A stretch of DNA of 64,000 nt from Roseateles noduli (GTDB lineage Bacteria; Pseudomonadota; Gammaproteobacteria; Burkholderiales; Burkholderiaceae_C): contig NIOE01000008.1 of NCBI GenBank assembly GCA_002205125.1, forward strand, positions 248,001-312,000, given 5' to 3'. The translations under genes and the position numbers were made by a program. The notes below the pieces were generated by a model. That model saw nothing but the letters and a program-made list of their open reading frames with translations. It was not told the DNA's origin and searched no databases. Positions 33,399 through 42,215 of the stretch are shown piece after piece. Each line of letters opens with the position of its first letter. The first letter of the stretch is position 1.

Positions 33399-35767
33399 TC
33401 CTCCACTCCCAGCATCAATCGCAGCAGCGGCAAAGGGAGCGCCGCGCGTGCGTCGTCCCATTCCGCCGCAGCCATCACGGTGCCTGCACCGCTGCCCTTG
33501 CGCGCCGCGCGTTGACCGAGGTCGCGTCGCTCGCCCGCGTCGAAGTGGGCGAACGTGCGTCGCACCAGCGGCAGCACGCGGATGAAATGTTCGTCGTCGA
33601 GGCCGCCCAGCCAGGCATCGACCAGCGGCCAGACGCCGTCGTGATGCAGCAGCACCACGGCGTTGCGGTTCAGGAAGCCGTCCAGCCACGCGGCCGCTTT
33701 CGCCGGCTCCGCCGCGCGCGACAGCTGCAGCGACATCGCGGTCCCCGCGTCGTCCGCCGTGATCAGCCCGTCGTCCAGCAGCAGCCGCGTGCACAGGCCG
33801 CGCAGCAGCGCGTGCGCCCCCTCGCGGGCGGCCAGCTGCGAGATCGCCGCGCGCCATTGCGTCGAGGGCTCGGACTGGCGACCCGGATCGCGCAGCCGCA
33901 CCGCCGCCTGCGCGCCCAGCACCCGGTCGCGGACCTGCTCCGCCGCGGCCTCGTCCAGCGAATCGCCCATCAGCGGCAGGCTGATCGCCGCGCGCGTCAC
34001 CAGGCCGTCGAAGACATGGCCCACCATCGTCGCGTCGGTCTGCCGCACGTTGCCGTAGCGGAAGACGTTCGCCAGCGGCGGCAGCGCCCCCAGCAGCTGA
34101 TCGGCGTCGCCGGTGACCGCCGCATGGTCCTGCAGCGCGCTCGATGCGAGCGTCACCGCGTCGGGCAGGTCGGCCAGCAGCACGCGATCGACGAGTTCCG
34201 CCAATGCCGCCAGGTTCGCCGACTTGCCACAGCGCTCGGCCACCGCGGTCGTTGCGGCCTGCGCGACGGACTGGCCCCAGCGGCTCGCCTCGATCACGCG
34301 CAGCGCGAACTCGGGCTGCCATTGCAGCGTCCAGATCTCGTGGAAGGTCCCGCGCGAGGACTTGCCCGTGCGCGCGATCTCGCCCCACGGCAGGTCGATC
34401 AGCCGCAGGCGGTGCAACAGGTGGCTGCGCGCCAGGTCGTTGGGCTGGCGCAGGTCGAGGTCGAGCGTCTTCTGCGTCGCCTCGGGCTTCATGCGCAGCG
34501 ACTTCTGCAGCTGCTCCAGGTTGCGCTGCAGCGGCACCGTGGGCACGTCGGCCGGCACGCCGCCCAGGCGATCGCCGATGACCAGCTCGTCGTGGATGAA
34601 GCCGAGGACGGCTTCGTCGCCCAGCGTCATGACGGTGCGCGTGGCTTCGTGCAGCTCGTCCAGGCCCGGTGCGGGGCGCTGCCGCAGCGCGGCCAGCGTG
34701 TCGGCCAGCCGGGCCGCCTCGATCAGGTGGGCGGAGGAACAGTCGAGATCGCGCTCGCGCATCAGCCGCGCGACGCGCGCCAGCCAGCCGATCGCGCGGG
34801 GACGGCGTTCGCCGTCATTGCCATCCTGGTCGCCCTGGCCACGCTGGCTGCTCAGCCAGAGGTGTTCGTACCAGCCCGGCGAGTGGATGCCCGCACCGTA
34901 GCCGCTGGCGCGAGCGAGGTGTCGATAGGTCCACGGCACCCAGGTGCTCGTGACCTTGAGCTTGGGGACGCCCTTGAGCAGCGCCTGGTCCGCTTTCGCG
35001 GTGACGTCGGCCCGCAGGCCGCCCAGGTGCCACGCGCCGCAGACGACCGCGATGCGCTCGAAGCCCTCCTTGCGCGCCGCGCGAATGCACTGGCGCATGT
35101 GGGCCTCACGCAGCACCTCGCGATGGGCGCGCGGCGTCCGGGGATCGAGGGTCTCGTCCTCGCCGGACTCGGCGCGCAGCGTGGTCATCGCCTCGGAGAT
35201 GGCGGCGAACAGATCCTCGCCGTCGCCGCGCTCCTCGACCATGTGGTTCCACCAGGTCTCGCCGTCGGCGTAACCCGCCGCGCGGGCGAGCCAGTCCAAC
35301 GGATCGCCGCGGCGCGTCGAATGCTCGACGGGCTCTGCGGCGTCAATCTCTTCGGCGTCAGGCTCTGCGGGCGCGGCCTCTGCGGGCGCGGGCTCCCCGG
35401 GCTGCCCGGCCGCCTCTTCCCTCGCCTCTTCCTTCGCCTTCTCCAGCGCGAGCGAGACGCCGACCGGCAGGTCGATGAACCGCACCGGCACGCCGGCGAG
35501 GCCGGCCCAGCGCAAGGCCTGCCACTCTGGCGAGAAGCTCGCGAACGGGTGGTAGACCGCGCGGCCCGATTCCTCGACGCCGTGCGTCAACAGCGCCACC
35601 GGCGGCGTCATCGCGGGATCGAGCACGGCAGCGACCAGCCCGTCCGCCTCGGGCGGCCCTTCGATCAGCACGCAGTCGGGCTTGAGCGCCTCGAACGCCG
35701 CGAGCAGGCTGCGCGCGCAGCCCGGGCCGTGGTGCCGCACGCCGAAGTAGTGGACGGGATCGCTCAT
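33395..35767 (-). CDS. DUF5682-family protein with TraB/ChaN-like N-terminal motifs
   Basis: The 790-residue protein matches what I know as DUF5682, a large family encoded beside MoxR, VWA, DUF5691 and SWIM proteins. It begins HYFGVRHHGPGCARSLLAAF and PDCVLIEGPPEADG; near residue 250 comes IAVVCGAWHLGGL. These Gly-x-x-His and Gly-x-x-His-x-Gly motifs resemble those of the TraB/ChaN/EreA-type fold, so a metal-dependent hydrolase core is possible (inference). A Glu/Ala/Pro-rich insert lies near residues 112-150, and the C-terminal 400 residues are helical repeats. It is separated from the MoxR gene by 62 bases of repeats and overlaps the VWA gene by four. Confidence 0.82.
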   Translation of the reverse strand: MSDPVHYFGVRHHGPGCARSLLAAFEALKPDCVLIEGPPEADGLVAAVLDPAMTPPVALLTHGVEESGRAVYHPFASFSPEWQALRWAGLAGVPVRFIDLPVGVSLALEKAKEEAREEAAGQPGEPAPAEAAPAEPDAEEIDAAEPVEHSTRRGDPLDWLARAAGYADGETWWNHMVEERGDGEDLFAAISEAMTTLRAESGEDETLDPRTPRAHREVLREAHMRQCIRAARKEGFERIAVVCGAWHLGGLRADVTAKADQALLKGVPKLKVTSTWVPWTYRHLARASGYGAGIHSPGWYEHLWLSSQRGQGDQDGNDGERRPRAIGWLARVARLMRERDLDCSSAHLIEAARLADTLAALRQRPAPGLDELHEATRTVMTLGDEAVLGFIHDELVIGDRLGGVPADVPTVPLQRNLEQLQKSLRMKPEATQKTLDLDLRQPNDLARSHLLHRLRLIDLPWGEIARTGKSSRGTFHEIWTLQWQPEFALRVIEASRWGQSVAQAATTAVAERCGKSANLAALAELVDRVLLADLPDAVTLASSALQDHAAVTGDADQLLGALPPLANVFRYGNVRQTDATMVGHVFDGLVTRAAISLPLMGDSLDEAAAEQVRDRVLGAQAAVRLRDPGRQSEPSTQWRAAISQLAAREGAHALLRGLCTRLLLDDGLITADDAGTAMSLQLSRAAEPAKAAAWLDGFLNRNAVVLLHHDGVWPLVDAWLGGLDDEHFIRVLPLVRRTFAHFDAGERRDLGQRAARKGSGAGTVMAAAEWDDARAALPLPLLRLMLGVEE

Positions 35768-35782
35768 GACCGCTCGTGAAAG

Positions 35783-35820
35783 CTCAGGGACTCAAAGACT
35801 CAGGGACTCAGGGACTCAGG
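35783..35820 (-). repeat. 8-base tandem repeat between the MoxR and DUF5682 genes
   Basis: CTCAGGGA occurs at 35783, 35799 and 35807, with the variant CTCAAAGA at 35791 and a partial copy at 35815. The array fills most of the only real gap in the cassette and lies just upstream of the DUF5682 start codon, where it could affect transcript folding or translation. Confidence 0.88.
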
Positions 35821-35829
35821 CTTGACGGT

Positions 35830-36936
35830 TCAGGACTGCTCGCGGCAGGCGCGGTACAGGTCCTTCCAGTCGGTGCGTTCCTTGACGACCGTCTCGAGGT
35901 ATTCGTTCCAGACGACCTGGTCCTGCACCGGGTCCTTGACGATCGCGCCGAGCAGGCCCGACGCCACGTCGCGCGGGCGCAGCACGCCGTCGCCGAAGTG
36001 GCCGGCCAGCGCCATGCCGCTGTTGATCACGGAGATGGCCTCGGCCGTCGACAGCGTCCCGCTGGGCGACTTCAGCTGGGTCTTGCCGTCCTCGGTGCGG
36101 CCGTTGCGCAGCTCTCGGAAGATCTGCACGATGCGCCGCACTTCCTTGAGCGCCGGCGGCTCGGCGGGCAGTTGCAGCGCCACGCCCAGTTCGGCCACGC
36201 GCTTGACGACGATGGACACCTCGGCGTCCTCGCTCGACGGCACCGGCAGCACCACGGTGTTGAAGCGGCGCTTCAGCGCGGCGGACAACTCGTTCACGCC
36301 CTTGTCGCGGTTGTTCGCCGTCGCGATCACGCTGAAGCCGCGCGTGGCCTGCACCTCGGTGCCGAGCTCGGGCACCGGCAGCGTCTTCTCCGACAGCACG
36401 GTGATCAGGCAGTCCTGGACGTCGGCCGGGATGCGCGTCAGTTCCTCGATGCGCGCGATCTTGCCGTCGCGCATCGCCTTCATCATCGGGCTGGGCACCA
36501 GCGCGGCCTCGCTGGGACCGTTGGCCAGCAGCTGCGCGTAGTTCCAGCCGTAGCGCAGCTGTTCCTCGCCGGTACCCGCGGTGCCCTGGATCAGCAAGGT
36601 CGAGTCGCCGCTGACCGCCGCCGACAGGTGCTCCGACACCCACGACTTCGCCGTGCCCGGCACGCCGTAGAGCAGCAGCGCGCGGTCGGTCGCCAGCGTG
36701 GCGACGGCGATTTCCATCAGCCGCTCGTCGCCGATGTACTTGGCGCTGACCTCGAAGCCGTTCTCCAGCGTCCCGCCCATCAGGTAGCGCAGCACGGCCC
36801 ACGGCGACATCGCCCAGTTCCCGGGACGCGTGCGCGTGTCCTGGCGCTTCAGCTCGGCGAGTTCCTCGGCGAACTGGTGCTCCGCATGGCGGCGCAGGAC
36901 GTGCGAGGCGGTGGAGGTCTCGGGGGAAGTCGTCAT
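35830..36936 (-). CDS. MoxR-type AAA+ ATPase of the cassette
   Basis: The 368-residue protein is an AAA+ ATPase of the MoxR branch. The Walker A loop GVPGTAKS lies at 91-98. The Walker B position reads ARIEELTRIP at 161-170, with Glu164-Glu165 where most relatives have Asp-Glu. Sensor 1 is in VIATANNRDKG near 203-213, followed by an Arg-rich ALKRRFN. MoxR ATPases remodel partner proteins, often together with a VWA protein. The start overlaps the DUF5691 stop by four bases (ATGA), so a 1.1 kb gene is expressed in line with it; longer frames upstream are antisense to real coding sequence. Confidence 0.9.
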   Translation of the reverse strand: MTTSPETSTASHVLRRHAEHQFAEELAELKRQDTRTRPGNWAMSPWAVLRYLMGGTLENGFEVSAKYIGDERLMEIAVATLATDRALLLYGVPGTAKSWVSEHLSAAVSGDSTLLIQGTAGTGEEQLRYGWNYAQLLANGPSEAALVPSPMMKAMRDGKIARIEELTRIPADVQDCLITVLSEKTLPVPELGTEVQATRGFSVIATANNRDKGVNELSAALKRRFNTVVLPVPSSEDAEVSIVVKRVAELGVALQLPAEPPALKEVRRIVQIFRELRNGRTEDGKTQLKSPSGTLSTAEAISVINSGMALAGHFGDGVLRPRDVASGLLGAIVKDPVQDQVVWNEYLETVVKERTDWKDLYRACREQS

Positions 36937-38564
36937 GAGGTCCTCGGGATCGGATCGGGTGAAAGGGCGAGCGGAAGGGCGAGCAGGACGCGGCGCAGCG
37001 CGGCCGTCTGCGCGACGGCCTGGAGCTGCTCCGCCTGGGAGGCGGTCTCGTCGGCAGCGCGGATGTCGGGCAGCGTCGCGTAGGCGGGCAGGCTGTCGGC
37101 ATGCACGACCGCGCCGAAGTCGACCAGCATCGCCCGGACGGCGTAGTCGTCCTTCAGCGTGCCGGCGCGGGCGCGCGTCAGCAGTTGGTGGGTCAGCGCC
37201 TGCGAGAGATCCGCGCCGAGCATCTCGCCGCCGCTCGCCGCGGCGATGAGCGCCGACAACGGCAGGGAGCCCTGTTGCAGATGCCGCAGCCAGTGGCGCT
37301 CGCGGCGGGCCTGCGGCAGCCATTGGAGCGCCTGCGCCGCCTGATGCATCTGCACGGGCGCCTGTGTCTGCGCCTGGCCGGAGCCGGAGCCGGAAGCCTG
37401 CGAGACATCGAGGAAGGCTTCGCACCAGTCGACCTCACGGGTCGCGGCGAGCACGTCGAACCAGCCGCGCAGCAGGGCGTCGGCCCAATCGGTCTTGCCA
37501 GCCCAGACGAGCAGCTCGGCGGGCGTCATGCCGGTCGTCGCGGTCCACCAGTCCAACGGGACCTGGCGCACCAGTTGATAGAGCCACCAGGCGCGTTCGC
37601 CGAGCTTCTCGTTGGACGAGCGCGCGACGACGATCTGATCGGACGCCCAGTCCCCGCCCGCGGCTTCGGGCGCATCGATGACCCAATGCTGGCGCAGCAG
37701 CGCGCGCTCGCGGCGCAACAGCGGCGAGAGCCGGTCGATGGCGCGCCGCGGATGGGCGGCGTCGGGCAGTCGCAGCAGCAGATCGAGCGCGACATCGCGG
37801 ACCTCGCGACTGCGATCGGCACGCAGCCGATCGAGGAGCGCCTCGTCGTCCATGCCGAGCCCGACCGACAGTTGCGCCACCAGATCGGCGCGTTCCTTCG
37901 CGGCGAGTTCCGTCAGCGCCGCCTCCAGGCGACGCCGGCCTGCGGCGGCGTCGGTCGCGCGCTCGCGCGCCAGGAAGGCGCGCCGCTGCTCCAGCGTGCC
38001 GTCGGTCCACAGCGTCTCGCCGAGGGCGTCACTGCCTACGCCGGCGGCGTAGTGCCAGTCCTCTCGCTGCCGGGCTAGCCACAGGCCGCGCTCGCCGAGC
38101 ACCGGCAGCAACGAAGCGCGCAGCGCGACGGCGCGTCGTCCGGCGTCGAGCGCCAGCGGCAGCAGCATCTCGGGCAGACGCAGTTCCGCCGCGCCCAGTT
38201 CCACGAACATCAGTTGCTGGAGTCGCGTGGGCGCCTCTGTCAACGTCCAGTGCATCAGCGTGCGTGGCGAGCCGGCGGCTCCGTCGAGTCCTTCCAGGCG
38301 CTCAGGAACGACCGCCAGACGGTCGACGCCGGCGGGCTCCGTCGCCGGAGCGGTCCAAGGGCGGTCCTGCGTGCCGGCGGCGTCGCAGGTGGCGATGACG
38401 GCCATCGTCCGCAAGACCTGACCCGCCGGACCTTCAACGACGCCGGCGACCTGCCCGACCTGCGAAACGAGCTCGCCGATCTCGCCCGGCCATTCGGGCA
38501 ACGGTCCGGGCTGTCGATCCGTGCCCACCATCGCGACGGGCAGCAGCGGCTTCCAGGCGCTCAT
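36933..38564 (-). CDS. DUF5691-family protein
   Basis: The 543-residue protein fits DUF5691, known to me only from its genomic association with SWIM and MoxR genes. It is largely helical, with repeated Leu/Ala/Arg-rich helices in the middle (about 220-320) that look like HEAT-type repeats, for example REVRDVALDLLLRLPDAAHP, which suggests a scaffold. There is no signal peptide and no catalytic motif I can identify. It overlaps the SWIM gene (ATGA) upstream and the MoxR gene (ATGA) downstream, so the three are translationally coupled. Confidence 0.82.
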   Translation of the reverse strand: MSAWKPLLPVAMVGTDRQPGPLPEWPGEIGELVSQVGQVAGVVEGPAGQVLRTMAVIATCDAAGTQDRPWTAPATEPAGVDRLAVVPERLEGLDGAAGSPRTLMHWTLTEAPTRLQQLMFVELGAAELRLPEMLLPLALDAGRRAVALRASLLPVLGERGLWLARQREDWHYAAGVGSDALGETLWTDGTLEQRRAFLARERATDAAAGRRRLEAALTELAAKERADLVAQLSVGLGMDDEALLDRLRADRSREVRDVALDLLLRLPDAAHPRRAIDRLSPLLRRERALLRQHWVIDAPEAAGGDWASDQIVVARSSNEKLGERAWWLYQLVRQVPLDWWTATTGMTPAELLVWAGKTDWADALLRGWFDVLAATREVDWCEAFLDVSQASGSGSGQAQTQAPVQMHQAAQALQWLPQARRERHWLRHLQQGSLPLSALIAAASGGEMLGADLSQALTHQLLTRARAGTLKDDYAVRAMLVDFGAVVHADSLPAYATLPDIRAADETASQAEQLQAVAQTAALRRVLLALPLALSPDPIPRTS

Positions 38565-39979
38565 GCGGCGCTCCTCGACCACGCAGGGCCGACGCCATCC
38601 GCTCCGGACCGCCAGGCGGTGAGCGGGCGCAACGCACGGCCGTCCCATTCGCCCATGACGGCCAGTGGATGACCGCCGGCGACGGCCATCAGCGACCACC
38701 AGTCGGCATCGCCGACCAGCACCGGCACGGCGCGGCCGTCGGCGGTCAGATGGGGACCGGCGTCGGCGGCGACCGGCGTCGCGTTCGCGAGCACGACCGG
38801 ATGCATCAGCGCGAAGGGATGGGCAGCCACGCGTTCGGCCACGCGCTGCCATTCGTCCTGCCAGGATTCGGATCTGGCAAGTCGCACCGTGTTGACGGAA
38901 CCCTCGGACTCCGACGGCGGTGAAGCGTCGGCGATCAGCGCGCGCAGCGGCGCGTTGCCGGGATAGAACGCGAGCGTCAGGTCGGCGGCGATACCGGGCA
39001 GCCACATACCTTCGAAACCGCGGCCGCCGTGCGCGTGATCGAGCAGCCAGGCGCGCCGGCCCGAGCGCGCGCCGTGCAGCCAGATGCGGCGTTCGTTGAG
39101 GCGGCCCTCGCGCTCCTCGACGATCACGCCGAGGACTGTCCAGCGATCGGTGACGCGTTCGCCGACGGCGAGCACCTCCGCCTGGTCGAGCGGCCAACCG
39201 CAGACAGTGCGGAGATCGGCTTGAACGGGCGCGGACAGCGTTTCGCGGCGGGCGATGCCCTCGCAAGCGAGCTGCAGCAGGCCGAGGCGCGAGAGCGTTC
39301 GTTCCGGCCAGTCGGCGCCGAGGCGCCAGCCGTCCGCGGCCGCGACGATGCGCTGGCCGAGACCGGGTGCCTGGGCGTCCACCATGCGCGCCGCCATCGT
39401 GCGCCAGCCGCGGATCGCGGCGTCGTCGAGCGCGCCGAGCCCGCGACCGATCTGGTCGCCGAGCCAGCGTTGCAGTTCGGCGGCGGCGTCCTCGATGCGA
39501 CGCCACCGTTGCGACTCGCGCTTGAGCGCGTTGTCCGGATCGGCGAGCGCCGACGCGGCCTGCGCGGGATCGACGCCGTCGGCGATCTGCGCGGCGCGTT
39601 CGGTCGCGCGTTCGACGGCTTTCTGGTCGCGCTCTTCCTTCTTCTGCGCACGCTCGCCGCGGGAGGCGATCCATTCGGCGACCCAGGCGGGCGGCTCGGC
39701 GGCGGCGAAGCGGGAGGCGTCCTGCGCCCGCAGCATCAGCAGCGCGAGCCCGTGCTTGCAGGGGAACTTGCGGCTGGGGCAGGAGCAGCGGAACGCGGGA
39801 CCGCTGAGGTCGACCTGCGTCTGATACGGCTTGGAGCCGCTGCCCTGGCATTCGCCCCAGACGGCGGCGTCATCGGCGCCCAGCAACGGCCATTTGGCCG
39901 GCGAGGTCAGTCCTCGCGCGGCCTTCGCCGATGCCTCGTCCGGCGCCAGCGCCAGCACGCCCTCCATGGTCAGCGTCAT
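38561..39979 (-). CDS. SWIM zinc-finger protein, first gene of the cassette
   Basis: The 472-residue protein carries a SWIM zinc finger near its N-terminus: Cys65-x-Cys67, then Cys74-x-His76 in FRCSCPSRKFPCKHG. SWIM domains bind DNA or proteins. The remaining 390 residues are of unknown fold, with a charged helical section (about 110-160) and a Trp-rich C-terminal half. The ATG at 39979 has GGGAG upstream; an earlier in-frame start would add 21 residues. It is the promoter-proximal gene of the five-gene cassette and is divergent from the exported protein at 40167 over 187 bases. Confidence 0.88.
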   Translation of the reverse strand: MTLTMEGVLALAPDEASAKAARGLTSPAKWPLLGADDAAVWGECQGSGSKPYQTQVDLSGPAFRCSCPSRKFPCKHGLALLMLRAQDASRFAAAEPPAWVAEWIASRGERAQKKEERDQKAVERATERAAQIADGVDPAQAASALADPDNALKRESQRWRRIEDAAAELQRWLGDQIGRGLGALDDAAIRGWRTMAARMVDAQAPGLGQRIVAAADGWRLGADWPERTLSRLGLLQLACEGIARRETLSAPVQADLRTVCGWPLDQAEVLAVGERVTDRWTVLGVIVEEREGRLNERRIWLHGARSGRRAWLLDHAHGGRGFEGMWLPGIAADLTLAFYPGNAPLRALIADASPPSESEGSVNTVRLARSESWQDEWQRVAERVAAHPFALMHPVVLANATPVAADAGPHLTADGRAVPVLVGDADWWSLMAVAGGHPLAVMGEWDGRALRPLTAWRSGADGVGPAWSRSAA

Positions 39980-40166
39980 GCTGGCCCGCTCCCTGGTCGA
40001 ATCGTTGTGGGTGAGTTCGAGCGGGAGTCTAGCCGGAGACAACGTCGCGGATATTCGTCCAGCTCTCCCGGTCCTTCCGGAGTTTCGGAGGTTGGCGACG
40101 CCGTCTCATTGCCCCGTAGACTCCCCGTCCGACAACGCACAGGACACCTGGGAGAGGGAGGACATC

Positions 40167-41154
40167 ATGTCCACAGGAACGCAGCTGCGGCGGTGGTTGG
40201 ACGCAATGACCGGCCTGCTGGTGCTGACGCTCGCCGCGGCGGGCACGAGCGCGGCCTTTGCGGGAACGGAGGTCGTTCCGGCCGGTCCGTTGTTGAGCAC
40301 CGGGCCCATCGGTTATCAGTTCGCGGTCTATCTGCCGGAGAAGTCCGCCGCATCGCCGATGGAGGCGCTGCGGCAGGCGCTGAAGGCCACGGCCGGGGCG
40401 CCGGCGCTCGCGCAGAAGATCGATCAGGCACCGGCAAGCCCCGTCGTCATGGCGACGCTCAACGAGCAGGCGGCGACGACCTACGCCCCACCGGACGTCT
40501 CCCAGATCCAGCGCTTCGGCCACGGTTTGAGCAAGGAGCAGGCCGCGGCGCTCGCCCGGTCGCGCGCTGCACTGCTCATGGACTTCGTGCATCCGTCCTC
40601 GCAGCGAATCGGCGCGTATCGGAATTCGCTGCTGATCGCCGAAAGGGTGGCGCGGGCCACCGGCGGCATCCTCTGGGATGAAGAGACACGGGAGGTCTTC
40701 ACACCCGACGCGTGGCGGTCGCGAAGGATCGAGACCTGGGACCGAGACATCCCGGACGTCAGCCAGCAGATCGTCGTGCATGCCTATCTCAGCGATCCGC
40801 AGGTTCGCGCGATCTCCCTGGGCATGGGGAAGTTCGGCGCCCCCGACGCGGTCATCGAGAACTTCCCCTGGTCCAGCAACGCGCGGATGGGCAATCTGAT
40901 CAACGCAATGGTCCAGTTGTCCGCGGAGGGCGCTTTGGCCGGCGCCAAAGGGCAATTCGATCTGGACTTCGATGCGATCCGCCATGCACGCGTCAGGCAG
41001 TCGCTGAAGGAGCTGCTGCTGCCCAACGCGAAGGCGAAGGCGCCGCTCCTGCTCGTCAAGGGCACGCCGCGACGTGTTCGACTATCTCCTGCACGACGCG
41101 TCCGGAAAGTCGGAAGGCAACGAGACCGGAAAGATCATCGCGAAGATGCGATGA
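40167..41154 (+). pseudogene. exported protein of unknown family, frameshifted near its end
   Basis: The gene starts at an ATG with a strong GGGAGG site and a signal peptide ending AFA-GT (residue 32). About 270 further residues look like a real, soluble periplasmic protein of no family I recognise. Near 41070 the frame changes. The original frame runs on into Arg-rich noise to 41210, whereas the frame entered after one extra base reads DVFDYLLHDASGKSEGNE and then TGKIIAKMR before a TGA at 41152-41154. This tail looks authentic, so either a one-base gain or a two-base loss (the site reads CCGCGAC) broke the gene, or it is a sequencing error. The N-terminal part would still be exported. Confidence 0.7.
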
Positions 41155-41193
41155 CCGACCGGCACGACGACCGTGCCGGTCACGGAGCGCCCG

Positions 41194-41613
41194 TCAGCGT
41201 TGGGGAGTGAAGGCTTCGAGCTGCTTGATGCGCACTTGCGCGTGATCGCGCATGCAGCCGAGGTACTGCAGGTTGCGGATCGAGCCTTCGGACCACAGGT
41301 CGAGCACCGCCTTGCAGTCCGCTTCGCGGAACTTGACCCACAGCCGCTGCGCGGCGATGAGGCTCTCCTTCGGCTTCGCCGGCCTGGCCCCGCCGACCTT
41401 GGCCGGCGTCTCCGCCAGCACGCGGCGATAGACCTCGTTGAGCTGCTTCTCGACCTGCTTCTGCTCCTGCACAGCGCAGTCGTTCATGTCGACCGTGCTC
41501 ACGGCATTGGCGCAGTCGAGTGCGTGCGCGGAAGATGCTGCGGATATCACCAGCGCCGCAAAGGCGAGTCGTCGCGCTATGGCAAGTTCTTGACGAAAGA
41601 CGCTTCTAGTCAT
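41194..41613 (-). CDS. LprI/DUF1311-like exported protein
   Basis: The 139-residue protein has a signal peptide (cleavage near AHA-LD, residue 31) and a mature domain with four Cys residues arranged as in the LprI N-terminal family: LDCANA, NDCAVQEQKQVEKQLNEVY, EADCKAV and YLGCMRDHAQVRI. In mycobacteria LprI inhibits host lysozyme; most proteobacterial members are uncharacterised periplasmic proteins. GAGGAG precedes the ATG. It converges with the frameshifted gene and is divergent from the STY0301-like gene. Confidence 0.85.
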   Translation of the reverse strand: MTRSVFRQELAIARRLAFAALVISAASSAHALDCANAVSTVDMNDCAVQEQKQVEKQLNEVYRRVLAETPAKVGGARPAKPKESLIAAQRLWVKFREADCKAVLDLWSEGSIRNLQYLGCMRDHAQVRIKQLEAFTPQR

Positions 41614-41753
41614 GTGTGCTCCTCGTGGCGGTCAGACTACCGGGCACGATTGGAACCCGCATTGGCGCGGAGGTTTCGCGCTGTTGCATTTCGGTCCGCA
41701 AGCCGATGACCTTCGACAACGCCCGTCGTCTCGCGCAACGGTCCAATGGCGAC

Positions 41754-42197
41754 ATGTCTCAGTTCAAAAGCGCCGTCGCACTGTTTCTCGCCTTCAGCGG
41801 TCACCAGCTCTGGGCGTCGCCGCAATTCTTCAGTTGCCCCGCCGAATGGGCCTCCACCAAGCAGGAGGCCGCAGAGGTGCCTGAAGGCTTCACGGCCTCG
41901 CGCGAAGTGCCTCAGGCGAAGCACGACCTCGGCGGCTTCCGGATCAACCAAGGTCCCATCGAGGAACACCAAGGCGCCATCTACGACGACGTGAAGACCC
42001 AGCGCGACGCCAAGGGTGGCGTCACCGAAACGCTGGTCTGGAACGTCGCCGCGCTTGATCGTCCGCTCGCGATCTGCAGCTACACAGGGACGCGGCTCGT
42101 TCTCACGCGACCACTGACCGGCTATGCCCAGTGCACGGCCATCATGCGCAAGGAACCCGGCGCCATGATGACCATCCGTTCCGTCAACTGCCGCTGA
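41754..42197 (+). CDS. small exported protein, STY0301-like
   Basis: The 147-residue protein has a signal peptide (about residues 1-21, ending LWA-SP) and a small Cys-containing domain: SCPAEW near the start, ICSYTGT, and the final SVNCR. The layout is that of the STY0301 family of uncharacterised secreted proteins. The start at 41754 places the signal peptide correctly; an upstream in-frame ATG at 41707 would add a charged leader. No strong ribosome-binding site is visible for either. It converges with nagZ. Confidence 0.65.
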   Translation: MSQFKSAVALFLAFSGHQLWASPQFFSCPAEWASTKQEAAEVPEGFTASREVPQAKHDLGGFRINQGPIEEHQGAIYDDVKTQRDAKGGVTETLVWNVAALDRPLAICSYTGTRLVLTRPLTGYAQCTAIMRKEPGAMMTIRSVNCR

Positions 42198-42215
42198 GCG
42201 GCACGTCGACAGGTA

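Noticed and set aside
32151-39979. Calling the SWIM/MoxR/VWA cassette a proven phage-defence system.
   Set aside because: No known defence effector, mobile element or neighbouring defence gene is visible; function remains open.
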